DNA of 64,000 nt from IMG/VR virus record IMGVR_UViG_3300044732_000704, positions 1-64,000 of that record, one strand, 5' to 3'. Below are positions 17,173-26,465 of this stretch, piece after piece. This stretch comes from a virus. Within the stretch, counting starts at the first letter, position 1; every line of letters begins with the position of its first letter. Below the pieces are notes generated by a model. That model was given only the letters and a program-made list of their open reading frames with translations, was not told the origin of the DNA and did no database searches. The translations under genes and the position numbers were made by a program.

Positions 17173-17705
17173 TTATTCTCCTTCAGATATTCTCTGATTT
17201 GTTCTTTACGTTTTGCTGCATTTGAAGCGGGGGTAATTTCCTTTTCAAGAAGAAATTCACGATCCTTTTTTGCCTTACAGATTTCAATGATCGTCTTTTC
17301 AAGAATTGCCTCGTCGTATGTTATTCCTTGTCGTTCTGCATAACTCTTGGCCTTATGCGCTTCTGGGCTGACTAACTGCAAACTGTTTGGTGGCGGAATT
17401 AAGTGCTTGATAAAATCAAGAATGTCTGCTTCGTCATTCAGCGGTACATTACCAATTATGTGATCCACTTGAAGCTTACTTTTTCCTTCCCATTCCCCAG
17501 ACAACGCACAGTAAGCACCAGACTTAGCTCTGCCTGTGTAATCTTCAGGTGGTGGTGAGCAATTCAGATTCTTGAACGTTATCTTAATCGGAGATGTATT
17601 CCAAACAGCTTTACGTAATGAGCCACGTAAGTAGGTGTAGAAACTACTCTTTGTGGGCCATAATTCAGGATACCAAAGCCACGGCTCAAACTCATCATTC
17701 AACAT
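17169..17705 (-). CDS. HNH endonuclease
   Basis: 178 residues from ATG 17705 (AAGGAG upstream). HNH core: CALSGEW, then LQVDHIIGNVPL, then NSLQLVSPEAHKAKS, that is a DH pair and downstream N and H. The frame is open upstream to 17807, but that part lies in the neighbour. A role in recombination or DNA cleavage is likely. It sits next to the 5'-3' exonuclease, now separated from it by a mobile endonuclease. Confidence 0.75.
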   Translation of the reverse strand: MLNDEFEPWLWYPELWPTKSSFYTYLRGSLRKAVWNTSPIKITFKNLNCSPPPEDYTGRAKSGAYCALSGEWEGKSKLQVDHIIGNVPLNDEADILDFIKHLIPPPNSLQLVSPEAHKAKSYAERQGITYDEAILEKTIIEICKAKKDREFLLEKEITPASNAAKRKEQIREYLKENK

Positions 17706-18654
17706 TACGATACTCCTTGTGATGATAAATGTTAGTAAAATATTTAGTAAAACCCTCATATACGCGAGGTAGTTTAAAAGTAAAATTTGATAAGTCAATA
17801 TCAACATTAGTAAATGAAATTCTAGTTTTGTTCACTATACCTTCTACCAAAATATTGTTACCAAACAAGTAGTAAATAAAATCTTCGGTTGATATTCCAC
17901 ACTTCTTTACCAAAGCAAGAAAGTTAGGTGGTGACACAAATACATCTTTGATGTTATACTCCACGCCATCGAAAATTAAAAAATATTTCTTAGTTTTCAC
18001 TGGAAGCACTAACGCATCGGTCAAAGACATACCAAGTTTTGTTATCCTATCATGCAATATTGAAGGGTTAAGATTGTACTTCTCTGCCATAGCGGCCAGA
18101 TGTAATTCTTCCTCACCGTCATTTATAATATGTGGTTTACCTACTTGCCCCTCAGCAAAACGACGATTCACCACCTGCTCAGATCGGGTAGACCATTTGC
18201 AATTACTTTTGTTGTAATCACCATTGTTGTCTATTCTATCAATTTCTAACCCTTCGATAAAAGAATCTTCCATGTCTTCCAGAAAATTATAAAACCCTTT
18301 TGGGTTAGTAAAACCCCACTCATCGCATACCTTAATTCCCCTTCCACCATAATGCTTGTAATCTTTTCTATTTTCATTTAAACATCTTCTGTTCATAGAG
18401 TGCCAAACATCATAAAGTTTGTGTGAAGACAATCCGTGAGTTCTGTTGAGCTTCGACGCTTGTTCAGCCGCAAAACATCCACAGGAAGTGGAGTCGCCAT
18501 TAAGTAAGCTGTCTTGTCTAACTATCTTAGTCTCACCGCAAACACATAAGCATTTTGCCTTATAATACCTACCTAAACGTTGAACATCGGTAATTGTCCA
18601 CCTACCGTATGTTTCACCGATATTTATTTTAGGAGGTAACTGTTGTCTACCCAT
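17695..18654 (-). CDS. Free-standing HNH homing endonuclease
   Basis: 319 residues. N-terminal zinc-binding part (CLCVCG ... SCGC), then HGLSSHKLYDVWHSMNRR, GGRGIKVCDEW and the HNH core LEIDRIDNNGDYNKSNCKW, followed by a DNA-binding tail. It overlaps the exonuclease stop by eight bases and the next gene's start by eleven, so the last codons also supply that gene's ribosome site. This snug fit is typical of an intergenic homing endonuclease. Confidence 0.85.
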   Translation of the reverse strand: MGRQQLPPKINIGETYGRWTITDVQRLGRYYKAKCLCVCGETKIVRQDSLLNGDSTSCGCFAAEQASKLNRTHGLSSHKLYDVWHSMNRRCLNENRKDYKHYGGRGIKVCDEWGFTNPKGFYNFLEDMEDSFIEGLEIDRIDNNGDYNKSNCKWSTRSEQVVNRRFAEGQVGKPHIINDGEEELHLAAMAEKYNLNPSILHDRITKLGMSLTDALVLPVKTKKYFLIFDGVEYNIKDVFVSPPNFLALVKKCGISTEDFIYYLFGNNILVEGIVNKTRISFTNVDIDLSNFTFKLPRVYEGFTKYFTNIYHHKEYRNVE

Positions 18655-19759
18655 AATTCACCCCTAATTTATTAAATGTGTTGACTATGTTATACACACC
18701 AGCTTCATTGTAGTTTCGAAGCATATACAAAAGCATAGCATTCTCCTTTAACATATCCAACCAATTTCGTTTACTAACTTGACCTCTGTGAGATGTAAAC
18801 TCAAACTCACTTTCTCCGTAATACGTCTTATACGCCTCTACAACACGTTCATACATTTGTTTAGGTGTTTCACAATCTTCCAAGATTTGAAGTGCTGTGG
18901 CCTTACCTACACCGCGTGGTTTAGCTAGTCCATACTTAGCGCAAAAATCGGGGTTCAGATTAGGTAGACCTTGTATATTATCAGTTGATAAATCTCCACT
19001 GAGCATTTGTGCAGCAAATGCTCTTGCACAATCCTCTATACTCGGTGTAGTAATCCCTTCCTCAACCTTATCATAATTAAATGATGGACAAGGTGTCATA
19101 CGCAAGTCTTTATCAACAAAGGAGATAACGTATTTATGTTTACCTGTTTTTAAGAAATGTTTATATGACTCCCAACCTTTGATGCTAATTTCGTCATCCA
19201 TTTCTAAGCCATCTTTAGCTACTAATACCTTGTTTCTGTACTTCTGAATAAAAGCCTCTCGCAACTCAAGGAACAAGATTGGTTTAGGTTTCCTAGCACC
19301 TTTATAGGGTAGGATATGTGCTACCTCATACCGAAAATTAGGTTCGAGACTTCCTATTCCGAGAACATAGGTCTTAGCCTTACTTGCCTTCTTAATGTCC
19401 CCAACTTTGTAATCAATCTGACTCAGACCATATTCAATTATTGTCATCTCTGGGTCTGGGGATTCTTTGACTCTTGCTGCTGTTTCAATTACGTAATCAT
19501 CTGCCGAAATTGGTGGTAAGCCTTTCTCCAAGCGCTCTTTATTTTGTTCTCCAATCCATCCACCATCTCTAGCTTTACCTCTGCCATAAAAAGCGGTTAC
19601 GTTTTTAAACTCTTTCTTTTTACCACGTTTGTTCGTTACAACAATATAATCTTCTTGAAGCATCTTGGCTGAACGAAATAACACTGTGTCAAAATCAACA
19701 TAGCAGACTTCATATTCATAAGCAATATCTTCAGAAGATTCGTTTGGTTTAAATACCAT
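18647..19759 (-). CDS. 5'-3' exonuclease / flap endonuclease-like (PIN/FEN fold)
   Basis: 370 residues. N-terminal YVDFDTVLFRSA (first Asp), DGLEMDDEISI (acidic pair near 187), SFVDKDLRM, AQMLSGDLSTDNIQGLP and the helix-three-turn-helix KPRGVGKATALQIL. These are the metal-binding and DNA-binding marks of phage 5' nucleases (T7 gp6, T5 D15 type). It removes RNA primers and degrades host DNA. Downstream of a tiny coiled-coil gene. Confidence 0.88.
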   Translation of the reverse strand: MVFKPNESSEDIAYEYEVCYVDFDTVLFRSAKMLQEDYIVVTNKRGKKKEFKNVTAFYGRGKARDGGWIGEQNKERLEKGLPPISADDYVIETAARVKESPDPEMTIIEYGLSQIDYKVGDIKKASKAKTYVLGIGSLEPNFRYEVAHILPYKGARKPKPILFLELREAFIQKYRNKVLVAKDGLEMDDEISIKGWESYKHFLKTGKHKYVISFVDKDLRMTPCPSFNYDKVEEGITTPSIEDCARAFAAQMLSGDLSTDNIQGLPNLNPDFCAKYGLAKPRGVGKATALQILEDCETPKQMYERVVEAYKTYYGESEFEFTSHRGQVSKRNWLDMLKENAMLLYMLRNYNEAGVYNIVNTFNKLGVNYG

Positions 19760-19921
19760 CTAAATCCTCTCCAATTTACTAAGAAACCCTTTAGCTGTAA
19801 AACTCAATTCTGCAAGAATGCGTTTGAGTCGTTTATTTTCTTTCTCTGAAGCATCTAACAACTGCTCTAATTGATGTACTTTGTTCATGTAGTGCAGTAG
19901 GTCTAATTGTTCTTTACTCAT
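19760..19921 (-). CDS. Small coiled-coil protein
   Basis: 53 codons, ATG with GGAGGAGAG upstream. Heptad-rich (QLEQLLDASEKENKRLKRIL). Its TAG directly precedes the exonuclease ATG, so the two are coupled. Confidence 0.55.
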   Translation of the reverse strand: MSKEQLDLLHYMNKVHQLEQLLDASEKENKRLKRILAELSFTAKGFLSKLERI

Positions 19922-19933
19922 CTTCTCTCCTCC

Positions 19934-20266
19934 TTACCAAACGTGTTGAAAGCTATCTAATTTAGTGTCAGGAATTTCTTCTCCGAGAATGTTTCCAATT
20001 ATTGTTTGTGCTGCGAACAGCGACTCCCACCAAGCAGATTCTTGGTCAATTAAGTCTTCATAAAGTGCAACAGGTAACTCAACACCTATGTCTAAATCTT
20101 CAATGTCTGCATCAAACCAAGGACTGGCGTAATCTAATCCAAGTTCTTCTAAAGTAGTATGGAAGTCGCCGTCGAAGTCTTCATCGGCTTTAGCTTTGAC
20201 AGCTTCGTGTAAAGCGTCTTGATTTCGTGGAACCAACATTAATTTACTTTCAATATCAATACCCAT
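19934..20266 (-). CDS. Hypothetical acidic protein
   Basis: 110 residues, strongly acidic (DEDFDGDF, DADIEDLDIG). No motif. It follows a terminator hairpin, so it may begin a sub-operon. Confidence 0.5.
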   Translation of the reverse strand: MGIDIESKLMLVPRNQDALHEAVKAKADEDFDGDFHTTLEELGLDYASPWFDADIEDLDIGVELPVALYEDLIDQESAWWESLFAAQTIIGNILGEEIPDTKLDSFQHVW

Positions 20267-20291
20267 AATTCTCTCCTATATAAACGAAAAA

Positions 20292-20317
20292 GGCCGAAAG
20301 CATTTCTGCTCCCAGCC
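20292..20317 (-). terminator. Rho-independent terminator
   Basis: On the - strand GGCTGGGAGCA / TGCTTTCGGCC with a GAAA tetraloop, several G-U pairs, then TTTTT. Confidence 0.7.
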
Positions 20318-20335
20318 CGTGTATTAATCTGATTG

Positions 20336-20590
20336 TTACTTCGTTAGGATCTCATGCTCAGCAAGGGCGGTTTGCAAAGTTTCAATCTGGTCTTGAAGTT
20401 TCTGAGCATTATACTCAGCCTTAACCCAACCTGTGAATTCTTTGGGTGCAATATCATATTCTTCTTTGGTGGCAGCACTGAGTTGCTTAATGTCCTCTTT
20501 CAAGGTATCTACTTCTCGCAGATATTGAGCAGCTTCAACCACCCGCTTACGAACTACTTCACGAACTTTTGGATCTGTAGGTAACGCCAT
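20336..20590 (-). CDS. Small helical protein, possibly DsbA-like dsDNA-binding
   Basis: 84 residues, helical. The middle (LREVDTLKEDIKQLSAATKE...) resembles the T4 DsbA type (a small double-stranded DNA-binding protein), which likewise lies beside the single-stranded DNA-binding protein gene. The likeness is weak and by eye. Confidence 0.45.
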   Translation of the reverse strand: MALPTDPKVREVVRKRVVEAAQYLREVDTLKEDIKQLSAATKEEYDIAPKEFTGWVKAEYNAQKLQDQIETLQTALAEHEILTK

Positions 20591-21030
20591 TATTTACTCT
20601 CCTTATTAATTAAACTATCAACGTAATTCTGACCAACTAAAAACAAGTCTTCAGTAGAATGATTCTCTTTGAACATTGCTTCAATCAAAACACCATCACT
20701 GTTCAGGATATTTACTACAGGTAACTTATCACTAACCAATAAAGTATAACCTTCGTATTCTTCGCTTTCATACGATTCTTCAGTGAAATCAATTTCAATA
20801 AGAGTATCAAGCCATTTCTTAGCTTCGTTTCTTACTTCATCCAAGTCGTCAGACATGAACACTTGGTAATCAGCACCGATTCCACTACCTGAATTAACTT
20901 CGGCTTCATATTCAAACCATTCACCATCCAATCCATATTGACGGATAATGTAATTATAATCTTTATCATCTGGGTAGTAATATTCTTCCACTACACGACA
21001 ATCCATTTCTCTAATCTCTTGTTCCATCAC
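20590..21030 (-). CDS. Hypothetical acidic protein
   Basis: 146 residues, acidic, alpha/beta. One-base overlap with the next gene (TAATG). Lies just downstream of the SSB gene; no motif recognised. Confidence 0.5.
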   Translation of the reverse strand: MMEQEIREMDCRVVEEYYYPDDKDYNYIIRQYGLDGEWFEYEAEVNSGSGIGADYQVFMSDDLDEVRNEAKKWLDTLIEIDFTEESYESEEYEGYTLLVSDKLPVVNILNSDGVLIEAMFKENHSTEDLFLVGQNYVDSLINKESK

Positions 21031-21047
21031 AATCTCCTCTTAAACAA

Positions 21048-21067
21048 GGGCTGCTGTTACACAGCCC
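21048..21067 (-). terminator. Weak hairpin after SSB gene
   Basis: GGGCTG / CAGCCC with an eight-base loop followed by TTGTTT on the - strand; a partial terminator at best. Confidence 0.45.
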
Positions 21068-21081
21068 GTACAACATTTACA

Positions 21082-22011
21082 TCAGAATGGGTCTGAGTCC
21101 AAATCATCAGCCGGAATATCATCTACAACGCTTTGAGAAGCCTTTGTAGCAGCTTTCTTGCCCGAGCCTTGTGTAGATGTCACCGAAGGTGCGTCGTCGC
21201 CTGTAGAGCTTCCTGCTGCGTTTGGTGCAGTGTTCTCTACCTCCACCAACTTCTGTAACTTACTACCTTGATACTCAGGGGCAAGCTTCATCATTTGCAA
21301 CACTTTACCACGTAAATACACAACAGTTTGTTCTGTGACATTATTGTGGTCAAGAATCAATGGTTCTACTTGCAAATCTTCTACTTCTAACGGCTTACCT
21401 TTAACCATTGGCAATTTACTTGCACCTTTGAAGTTAACGTTATTATAGATGATTGGTTCACCTTTGTCATTCTTTTTACCAGAGTCAGTACGATTGACCT
21501 GAACATCTGCGTAGAAAGCTTTACCTAACAATTGGTAAATGTCCATATTGTTATCACGATCTACACCAAGAATGTTGTCACAACCAGTTGCTTTAGCAAT
21601 CTTAGTCAGCAAACTGGTTGGATGAAATGTCCATTCACGACCACTGATAATATTACCATCAGCATCACGAGGGGGCATACCGATGAAATCCACACCCTTA
21701 ACATCACCCTTGAAGCTGTTGTTCAGCATCAGACGATATTGTTTCTCTCCGATGTCCCCGCCGTAATCAACCACTTGGTCTACTAAATCAGCAAACACTA
21801 CAACCTGCTGTGCTGGCTTCTTCTCTGTGATTTCCCCAGTGTCTTTATCTTCATAAAAACGTTTCTGTGTACCGATATTTACAATCAAGCTGATACGGGC
21901 TGCTTGGTTTCCACCTTCAGGCACTGGGTATTTGTAAGCTACACCATTAGGCGCGATACCAGTGTTTTGTTTACGTTCAGATTGATTGTTTTGTTGTGGT
22001 TTATAAGCCAT
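21082..22011 (-). CDS. ssb: Single-stranded DNA-binding protein
   Basis: 309 residues. A beta-rich core (about 35-235) is followed by a low-complexity linker (Ser, Thr, Gly, Ala, about 250-290) and an acidic tip (DDIPADDLDSDPF). That is the SSB layout in which the acidic tail recruits replication proteins. It would coat single-stranded DNA for the T7-like polymerase and helicase. The OB fold cannot be proved by eye; tail and context carry the call. Confidence 0.75.
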   Translation of the reverse strand: MAYKPQQNNQSERKQNTGIAPNGVAYKYPVPEGGNQAARISLIVNIGTQKRFYEDKDTGEITEKKPAQQVVVFADLVDQVVDYGGDIGEKQYRLMLNNSFKGDVKGVDFIGMPPRDADGNIISGREWTFHPTSLLTKIAKATGCDNILGVDRDNNMDIYQLLGKAFYADVQVNRTDSGKKNDKGEPIIYNNVNFKGASKLPMVKGKPLEVEDLQVEPLILDHNNVTEQTVVYLRGKVLQMMKLAPEYQGSKLQKLVEVENTAPNAAGSSTGDDAPSVTSTQGSGKKAATKASQSVVDDIPADDLDSDPF

Positions 22012-22095
22012 TCTTAAATTACCTCATATTGATTAATATTAGCCATTAGGCTGCTTTACAAATTAAAATACTCTCGTATTTGATAATGTTCTACG

Positions 22096-22284
22096 TTAAT
22101 TCTGATTATTGAAACGACTCAGCAAAGCGTAAATCTTACTACGACCACTGATTGTTGTTTCAATTAGGTTACGTTTCTTCTGATAATCTGGGGCATTCGC
22201 AAAACGATTGCTACTCAAATCATCATAGAAATTCTCGATATAGATAAGCTGCTGTGTCAATTCAAATTGTTGTAAATCTTGCAT
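22096..22284 (-). CDS. Hypothetical protein
   Basis: 62 residues, helical, no motif. The 84-base gap before ssb holds no clear terminator. Confidence 0.45.
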   Translation of the reverse strand: MQDLQQFELTQQLIYIENFYDDLSSNRFANAPDYQKKRNLIETTISGRSKIYALLSRFNNQN

Positions 22285-22285
22285 G

Positions 22286-22540
22286 TTATACTACCTCCTC
22301 AAATTTTAAAATACCGTTTTCTTCTGTTAAAGAGTCATCTGACTTGTCATCTGTGATAAACCAGCCAATCCCCAGCGTAGCTCCTCTCCAAGTAGAATCT
22401 AATGTGGCGACATCGCCATCTTCGTCAATATCATTCACCGTGAAAGTATCACCAGTGAACTTGAAGTAAGGGTGGAGTTCGCCAGCAACGTGTCGATATG
22501 TTTTACCAACTTGTAAATCTTTAATATCTAACAGCATCAT
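22286..22540 (-). CDS. Hypothetical protein
   Basis: 84 residues, probably a small beta barrel (VGKTYRHVAGELHPYFKF ... GDVATLDSTW), as in phage KOW/SH3-like proteins. Ribosome site AAGGAGAG. Confidence 0.5.
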   Translation of the reverse strand: MMLLDIKDLQVGKTYRHVAGELHPYFKFTGDTFTVNDIDEDGDVATLDSTWRGATLGIGWFITDDKSDDSLTEENGILKFEEVV

Positions 22541-22552
22541 TTCTCTCCTTAA

Positions 22553-22750
22553 TTATAACCAACCCAGCACACCACCAAGAGGTGCTACGAAAATACCAAC
22601 CACTCGCAACACTTCTAGCGTTGTCCATTGAGCTAATTCTGGACCGCCTACAAGAGCTACGATATTCATAATCCAACCAATCACTAAGCCGATTACCGCA
22701 GCGAAGTAAGTTAACGCTAGACCAACAGGCCAATTCTGTGTATTACGCAT
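22553..22750 (-). CDS. Two-span membrane protein
   Basis: 65 residues with hydrophobic helices at about 9-32 and 46-64. An overlapping frame (22521-22733) is a shadow; this one has the ribosome site and membrane character. Confidence 0.5.
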   Translation of the reverse strand: MRNTQNWPVGLALTYFAAVIGLVIGWIMNIVALVGGPELAQWTTLEVLRVVGIFVAPLGGVLGWL

Positions 22751-22767
22751 TTTATTTCTCTCCTTTG

Positions 22768-22896
22768 TTAAACCTGAAACTTACAATAACCTGCAAAAGT
22801 GCAGCCTCCCCACGGAGGATTGTATTCACAAGAACCACCGTATGAACATAACTTTCCGTTTGACATAAAAATAATTCCGACCATATATTTATTCAT
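22768..22896 (-). CDS. Cys-rich micro-protein
   Basis: 42 codons, ATG with AAGGAG upstream and a strong promoter 30 bases before it. Four Cys and many aromatic/Gly residues (CSYGGSCEYNPPWGGC). Could fold round a metal or disulphides. First gene of its transcript. Confidence 0.55.
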   Translation of the reverse strand: MNKYMVGIIFMSNGKLCSYGGSCEYNPPWGGCTFAGYCKFQV

Positions 22897-22925
22897 AAAC
22901 TTCTCCTTTGTTAAAACGTGCAGAA

Positions 22926-22953
22926 ATTATAGCACGTTATTCCGTTGTGTCAA
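22926..22953 (-). promoter_or_regulatory. Sigma70-type promoter with palindrome around the -10
   Basis: TTGACA (22948-22953), 16 bp, TATAAT (22926-22931). A 7-bp inverted repeat AACGTGC/GCACGTT (22915-22921 and 22932-22938) encloses the -10. It lies in the 3' end of the GIY-YIG gene, giving downstream genes expression independent of that insertion. Confidence 0.75.
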
Positions 22954-23977
22954 CATCTTCTTGTGAAGAATTTTCTATAAAAGTTTTAAGTCTCTCCGCT
23001 TCACTGTTTAAGAAATCAAAATCTGCGATTGACTCGTCGAACCGTTCTTTTATAACCTTAAACCCTTTAGCGTTAACTTCAGAAGTTTGGTGCCTACACA
23101 TAGCGGAAGATACCGCAGCAGCTATAACGCCCAGACCTCTATAAAGTACCACAAATTTATTACCATTGCAATAGACTTTATAAACAACCATCGCTTTTGT
23201 AGGAGAGCTTTCTTGCTCGAACAAACTCTTTTCTTGTTTAAACCTTGCGTTACCATAAGAAAACGGTAAATCCGATAAAAGGTGTTCATACTCAGCGGGT
23301 AATGATTCAAACCTCTCCCACTTATAACCCCTATAGGACTTTTTAGATCCGTTGCAAGCCGCATAAATATTTTGAAACTTAAAACCTTGATTGTTCTCAA
23401 TAACTTGATTAATACCTTGCCATAAAGTTATAGGTATATTCTCCATAGTTTTCTGTAGAAAGAAAGAACAATTAGCTGCACTTACTGCAACCTTCATCCC
23501 CTCTTTCACGCAAGGGTTATTCTTCCAGAAATCTGAAAAGAATTCAGATACTTTTTCGGGACTTCGTGTTCCATCTTCAAACTCCTTTAAAATTCTTTTT
23601 GAAATTTTATCTCGTGTTCTGGCATCTACGATAAGTCCGGTGCTTGAGTCTAAACGTAGGTTATACCCGCGCTTAGGGTCTAAAGCACAAAACTCTTGTA
23701 TCCAATACATTTCTCTTTCGGCAGCCAAAGATGGATCGCATACCTCTACAATGCTAAATGTAAAATTTTCTGGACTATGTTTGTTTATAGCGTTAAGAAA
23801 ATACTCATTTATCTTTCTAACATCTTGTTTCTTATACCCTGCTTTATAGTTGGCGTATCTTTTGCGGAAGTTTATAGTTTTCCCAATATAGACTTTGCCA
23901 TTGACGCCATTAACTATTTTATAAATACCTGAAGCGTTATTAAACTCCACCGGTATCTCCTTTTTAAAGAACTCCAT
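22937..23977 (-). CDS. GIY-YIG homing endonuclease
   Basis: 346 residues. GIY-YIG core at residues 17-100: GIYKIVNG ... GKVYIGKT, RKRYANYK (catalytic Arg) and AAEREMYWI (catalytic Glu). Then a helical linker and C-terminal DNA-binding modules of the type found in seg/NUMOD proteins (repeated AAVSAANC and AAVSSAMC helices). Placed directly after the DNA polymerase gene, a common target for intergenic endonucleases. Confidence 0.88.
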   Translation of the reverse strand: MEFFKKEIPVEFNNASGIYKIVNGVNGKVYIGKTINFRKRYANYKAGYKKQDVRKINEYFLNAINKHSPENFTFSIVEVCDPSLAAEREMYWIQEFCALDPKRGYNLRLDSSTGLIVDARTRDKISKRILKEFEDGTRSPEKVSEFFSDFWKNNPCVKEGMKVAVSAANCSFFLQKTMENIPITLWQGINQVIENNQGFKFQNIYAACNGSKKSYRGYKWERFESLPAEYEHLLSDLPFSYGNARFKQEKSLFEQESSPTKAMVVYKVYCNGNKFVVLYRGLGVIAAAVSSAMCRHQTSEVNAKGFKVIKERFDESIADFDFLNSEAERLKTFIENSSQEDVDTTE

Positions 23978-23985
23978 AGTACCTC

Positions 23986-26457
23986 TTAGTGGACATCATA
24001 ATAATTTTCACCCACTTTATAACCTCCATTGAGGTCAATAGCGAACTGTGGTGGTGTGTGGTTAGCAAAGTGTTCAGGAGTTTTTCTGTGATACTTGAAT
24101 ATCTGCTCAGCAGCCCAAGTGTAACAAGAACCTCCAAGTTTACCTGCCTGTTCCTCGTAACCTATTGAAACTTCTAATAAAGTTTCGTCATGCACGTCTA
24201 ATACACGTTTAATATGATTACGTAAACCTAACCTGTCTAACTCTTTACCTAAACGGATTGCTGCCATTTTCTGAGCTAAAGCTTCAAAACCCTGAACGAT
24301 GGTGTTAACACTCTTATGGCTACTGTTATTCCATAACCAATACCCAAAGGCTAATGGTAAATAGAAACCACCCTTGTACTTGAATTTATCTTCATACAAA
24401 GACAATGCTTTAATCGTGTTGTCAAGACCCATCTGTTTTAAGAACTGGTCTTTACGTTTAGCACCTTCTTTCTCAGGGATTCCAATAGTTTTAGCCACCT
24501 TCTTACCTGATGCACCGAAGATTACAGCGAAACTACCACCCTTGCTTGCCTTACGTTTCAAGGTTATTTTGTGGATTAACTCTTTATCTTGAGTCTCCAC
24601 AGCAGATTGCCAATCCACTTCTGACACCATGCCGAACATACGAGCGTTTACACAGTGTGCTGTCTGTCCTAAATATTTACCATCTTCTGAATACTCCATT
24701 CCAGAAGCTACGTTATTATAGTATTCATAGTTATTAGCATAATACGCTGCAATGGATAACTGTGCAGACTTCATATCAATACCTACCAATACTTTACCTT
24801 TAGGACAAATAACACTCTGTCTAATTTCTTTACCATACAAAGCGCTATCTGAAGGGGCATTAACCCAAATCCTCTGGGCACCACGGCCACTACGAGTAGC
24901 GAAATTATTAACTCCTGCTGGAATACGCCCATCCTCACGGACATAGCTTAACAATCCTTTATTCTCAGGGTCTTCCGGATTTTCTAAGAATCTACGTCTG
25001 TGTTGATACGTGTTATACTCCGCGATCTTTTTACCTAAACCTTCTGGGAGCTGGTCGTAATCATCGTCAGTTAATTTAGGACTACTAACCAAGTATTCGC
25101 CTTTCTTAACAAACTTAACTAACTGATGTTCCGGTAACGCCTTTTCAGGCCACCGTACCTCTACATCTTGTTCTGCTTTAATCCAATTGTCATAAGCATC
25201 TTTCCGTATGTTCCAAGAATCCGCATCCTTCCAACCAAGTTTAATTAAAAACGCTTTCACTATATCGGATTGTGTCATGGTAGACGGTTCAATCTCGATA
25301 CGTGTAAATGGCCCAGAAATAATATGCGTATCTGTAGGTTCTACTCCAAACCAATTGCATGTATGTGAGTTAATAACTTCAGTTACCACTTCTTTCTTTT
25401 CAATATCCCAGTCTTTGTTCTTAGTCTCTGGGTAACTTGCTTTAATCCAATCAGTTAAATCTTTCTTCTTATTGAATACTGGTGTAGCGCCGTAAGATAA
25501 ATTAAACCCGTAGTATTGGTTTACCTTCTCCTTAGAAGTAAAGTTAATAGTAGGTTTATAATAAGGTTTATCTACTACTGTAACCACTTCACCATCTTTC
25601 TTCCTTTGAGATGTAGATTCTACAATCTTACTTGAATCAAAACCAAACAACTCTGCCATCTCTTTACGAGATACTTTTGTTGTAGCACCTTTAATCGTAG
25701 GTGGTAGTTGTGGTTCAATCTCCGCACGTAATACTTCAATCTTAATATCCAAGTCATCAATGCAGCGTTTGATATGGTCAATATCTACCATAACACCTGT
25801 GGTTTCTTGTAGAAAACATTCATGTGCGTACAACGCTTCTACTTTAAGAGCGTAGGTAAAATCAATACCGTAGGTGTCTCGTAAGTAGTTACGTTCCTTC
25901 TCTAACATCAAATATGTTTGCGCTTGGATCTTACAGTCTTCAATAACCCTGTGTAATTTGAAAGCATCCATTGTAGACCAATCAGTGATCTCTGGTTTAT
26001 TAATCCCGCACTTAATACCCCAAGCTTTTAACCCATGTGGAGATTTTGCACCTTTAGGGCAAGGACGTTCAAACCACTGTAGTTTACTCTGGATAAACGT
26101 ATCATGGTAACTATCAAAAGGTATTGTATTCTCCGGCCAAATCTTATCAATAACTGGTCTGTCATATGTATGACAGTTATGGATAATTAGCAAGCTACCG
26201 TTATTTGCTGCATTACTCCAAAATGCAATACCTTCATCCAATGTACCTGAACGTTTAGGTATTGTGTACTCTTTATTGTCGTAAGGATCTACAACAACTA
26301 CATTATCAAACTCAGGGTTATTATGAAAGAGTATCACTTTACCTGTGTCAATATCAACAGAACACAGACAGTGAATATCCTCTTTAGAATTTACTACATC
26401 ATAGAAACCCTTTGCTTCTATATCACTGGCTAATTTTAAATTGCGATACTCTAACAT
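23986..26457 (-). CDS. DNA polymerase, family A, T7-like
   Basis: 823 residues. Proofreading domain begins ASDIEAKGF (D12, E14). Polymerase motif A is VGIDMKSAQLS (Asp561), motif B KASKGGSFAVIFGASG, and motif C VHDETLLEV (Asp757). The DIEA start and HDE motif match T7 gp5 rather than bacterial Pol I; it is about 120 residues longer than T7 gp5. It replicates the genome with the gp4-like helicase-primase encoded next to it. Confidence 0.93.
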   Translation of the reverse strand: MLEYRNLKLASDIEAKGFYDVVNSKEDIHCLCSVDIDTGKVILFHNNPEFDNVVVVDPYDNKEYTIPKRSGTLDEGIAFWSNAANNGSLLIIHNCHTYDRPVIDKIWPENTIPFDSYHDTFIQSKLQWFERPCPKGAKSPHGLKAWGIKCGINKPEITDWSTMDAFKLHRVIEDCKIQAQTYLMLEKERNYLRDTYGIDFTYALKVEALYAHECFLQETTGVMVDIDHIKRCIDDLDIKIEVLRAEIEPQLPPTIKGATTKVSRKEMAELFGFDSSKIVESTSQRKKDGEVVTVVDKPYYKPTINFTSKEKVNQYYGFNLSYGATPVFNKKKDLTDWIKASYPETKNKDWDIEKKEVVTEVINSHTCNWFGVEPTDTHIISGPFTRIEIEPSTMTQSDIVKAFLIKLGWKDADSWNIRKDAYDNWIKAEQDVEVRWPEKALPEHQLVKFVKKGEYLVSSPKLTDDDYDQLPEGLGKKIAEYNTYQHRRRFLENPEDPENKGLLSYVREDGRIPAGVNNFATRSGRGAQRIWVNAPSDSALYGKEIRQSVICPKGKVLVGIDMKSAQLSIAAYYANNYEYYNNVASGMEYSEDGKYLGQTAHCVNARMFGMVSEVDWQSAVETQDKELIHKITLKRKASKGGSFAVIFGASGKKVAKTIGIPEKEGAKRKDQFLKQMGLDNTIKALSLYEDKFKYKGGFYLPLAFGYWLWNNSSHKSVNTIVQGFEALAQKMAAIRLGKELDRLGLRNHIKRVLDVHDETLLEVSIGYEEQAGKLGGSCYTWAAEQIFKYHRKTPEHFANHTPPQFAIDLNGGYKVGENYYDVH

Positions 26458-26465
26458 AAATCTCC

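Noticed and set aside
17169-17807. Long form of the HNH protein
   Set aside because: The first 34 codons lie in the homing endonuclease gene; ATG 17705 has AAGGAG.
22521-22733. Arg/Ser-rich frame overlapping 22553-22750
   Set aside because: A shadow frame; the membrane-protein frame has the ribosome site and sensible composition.
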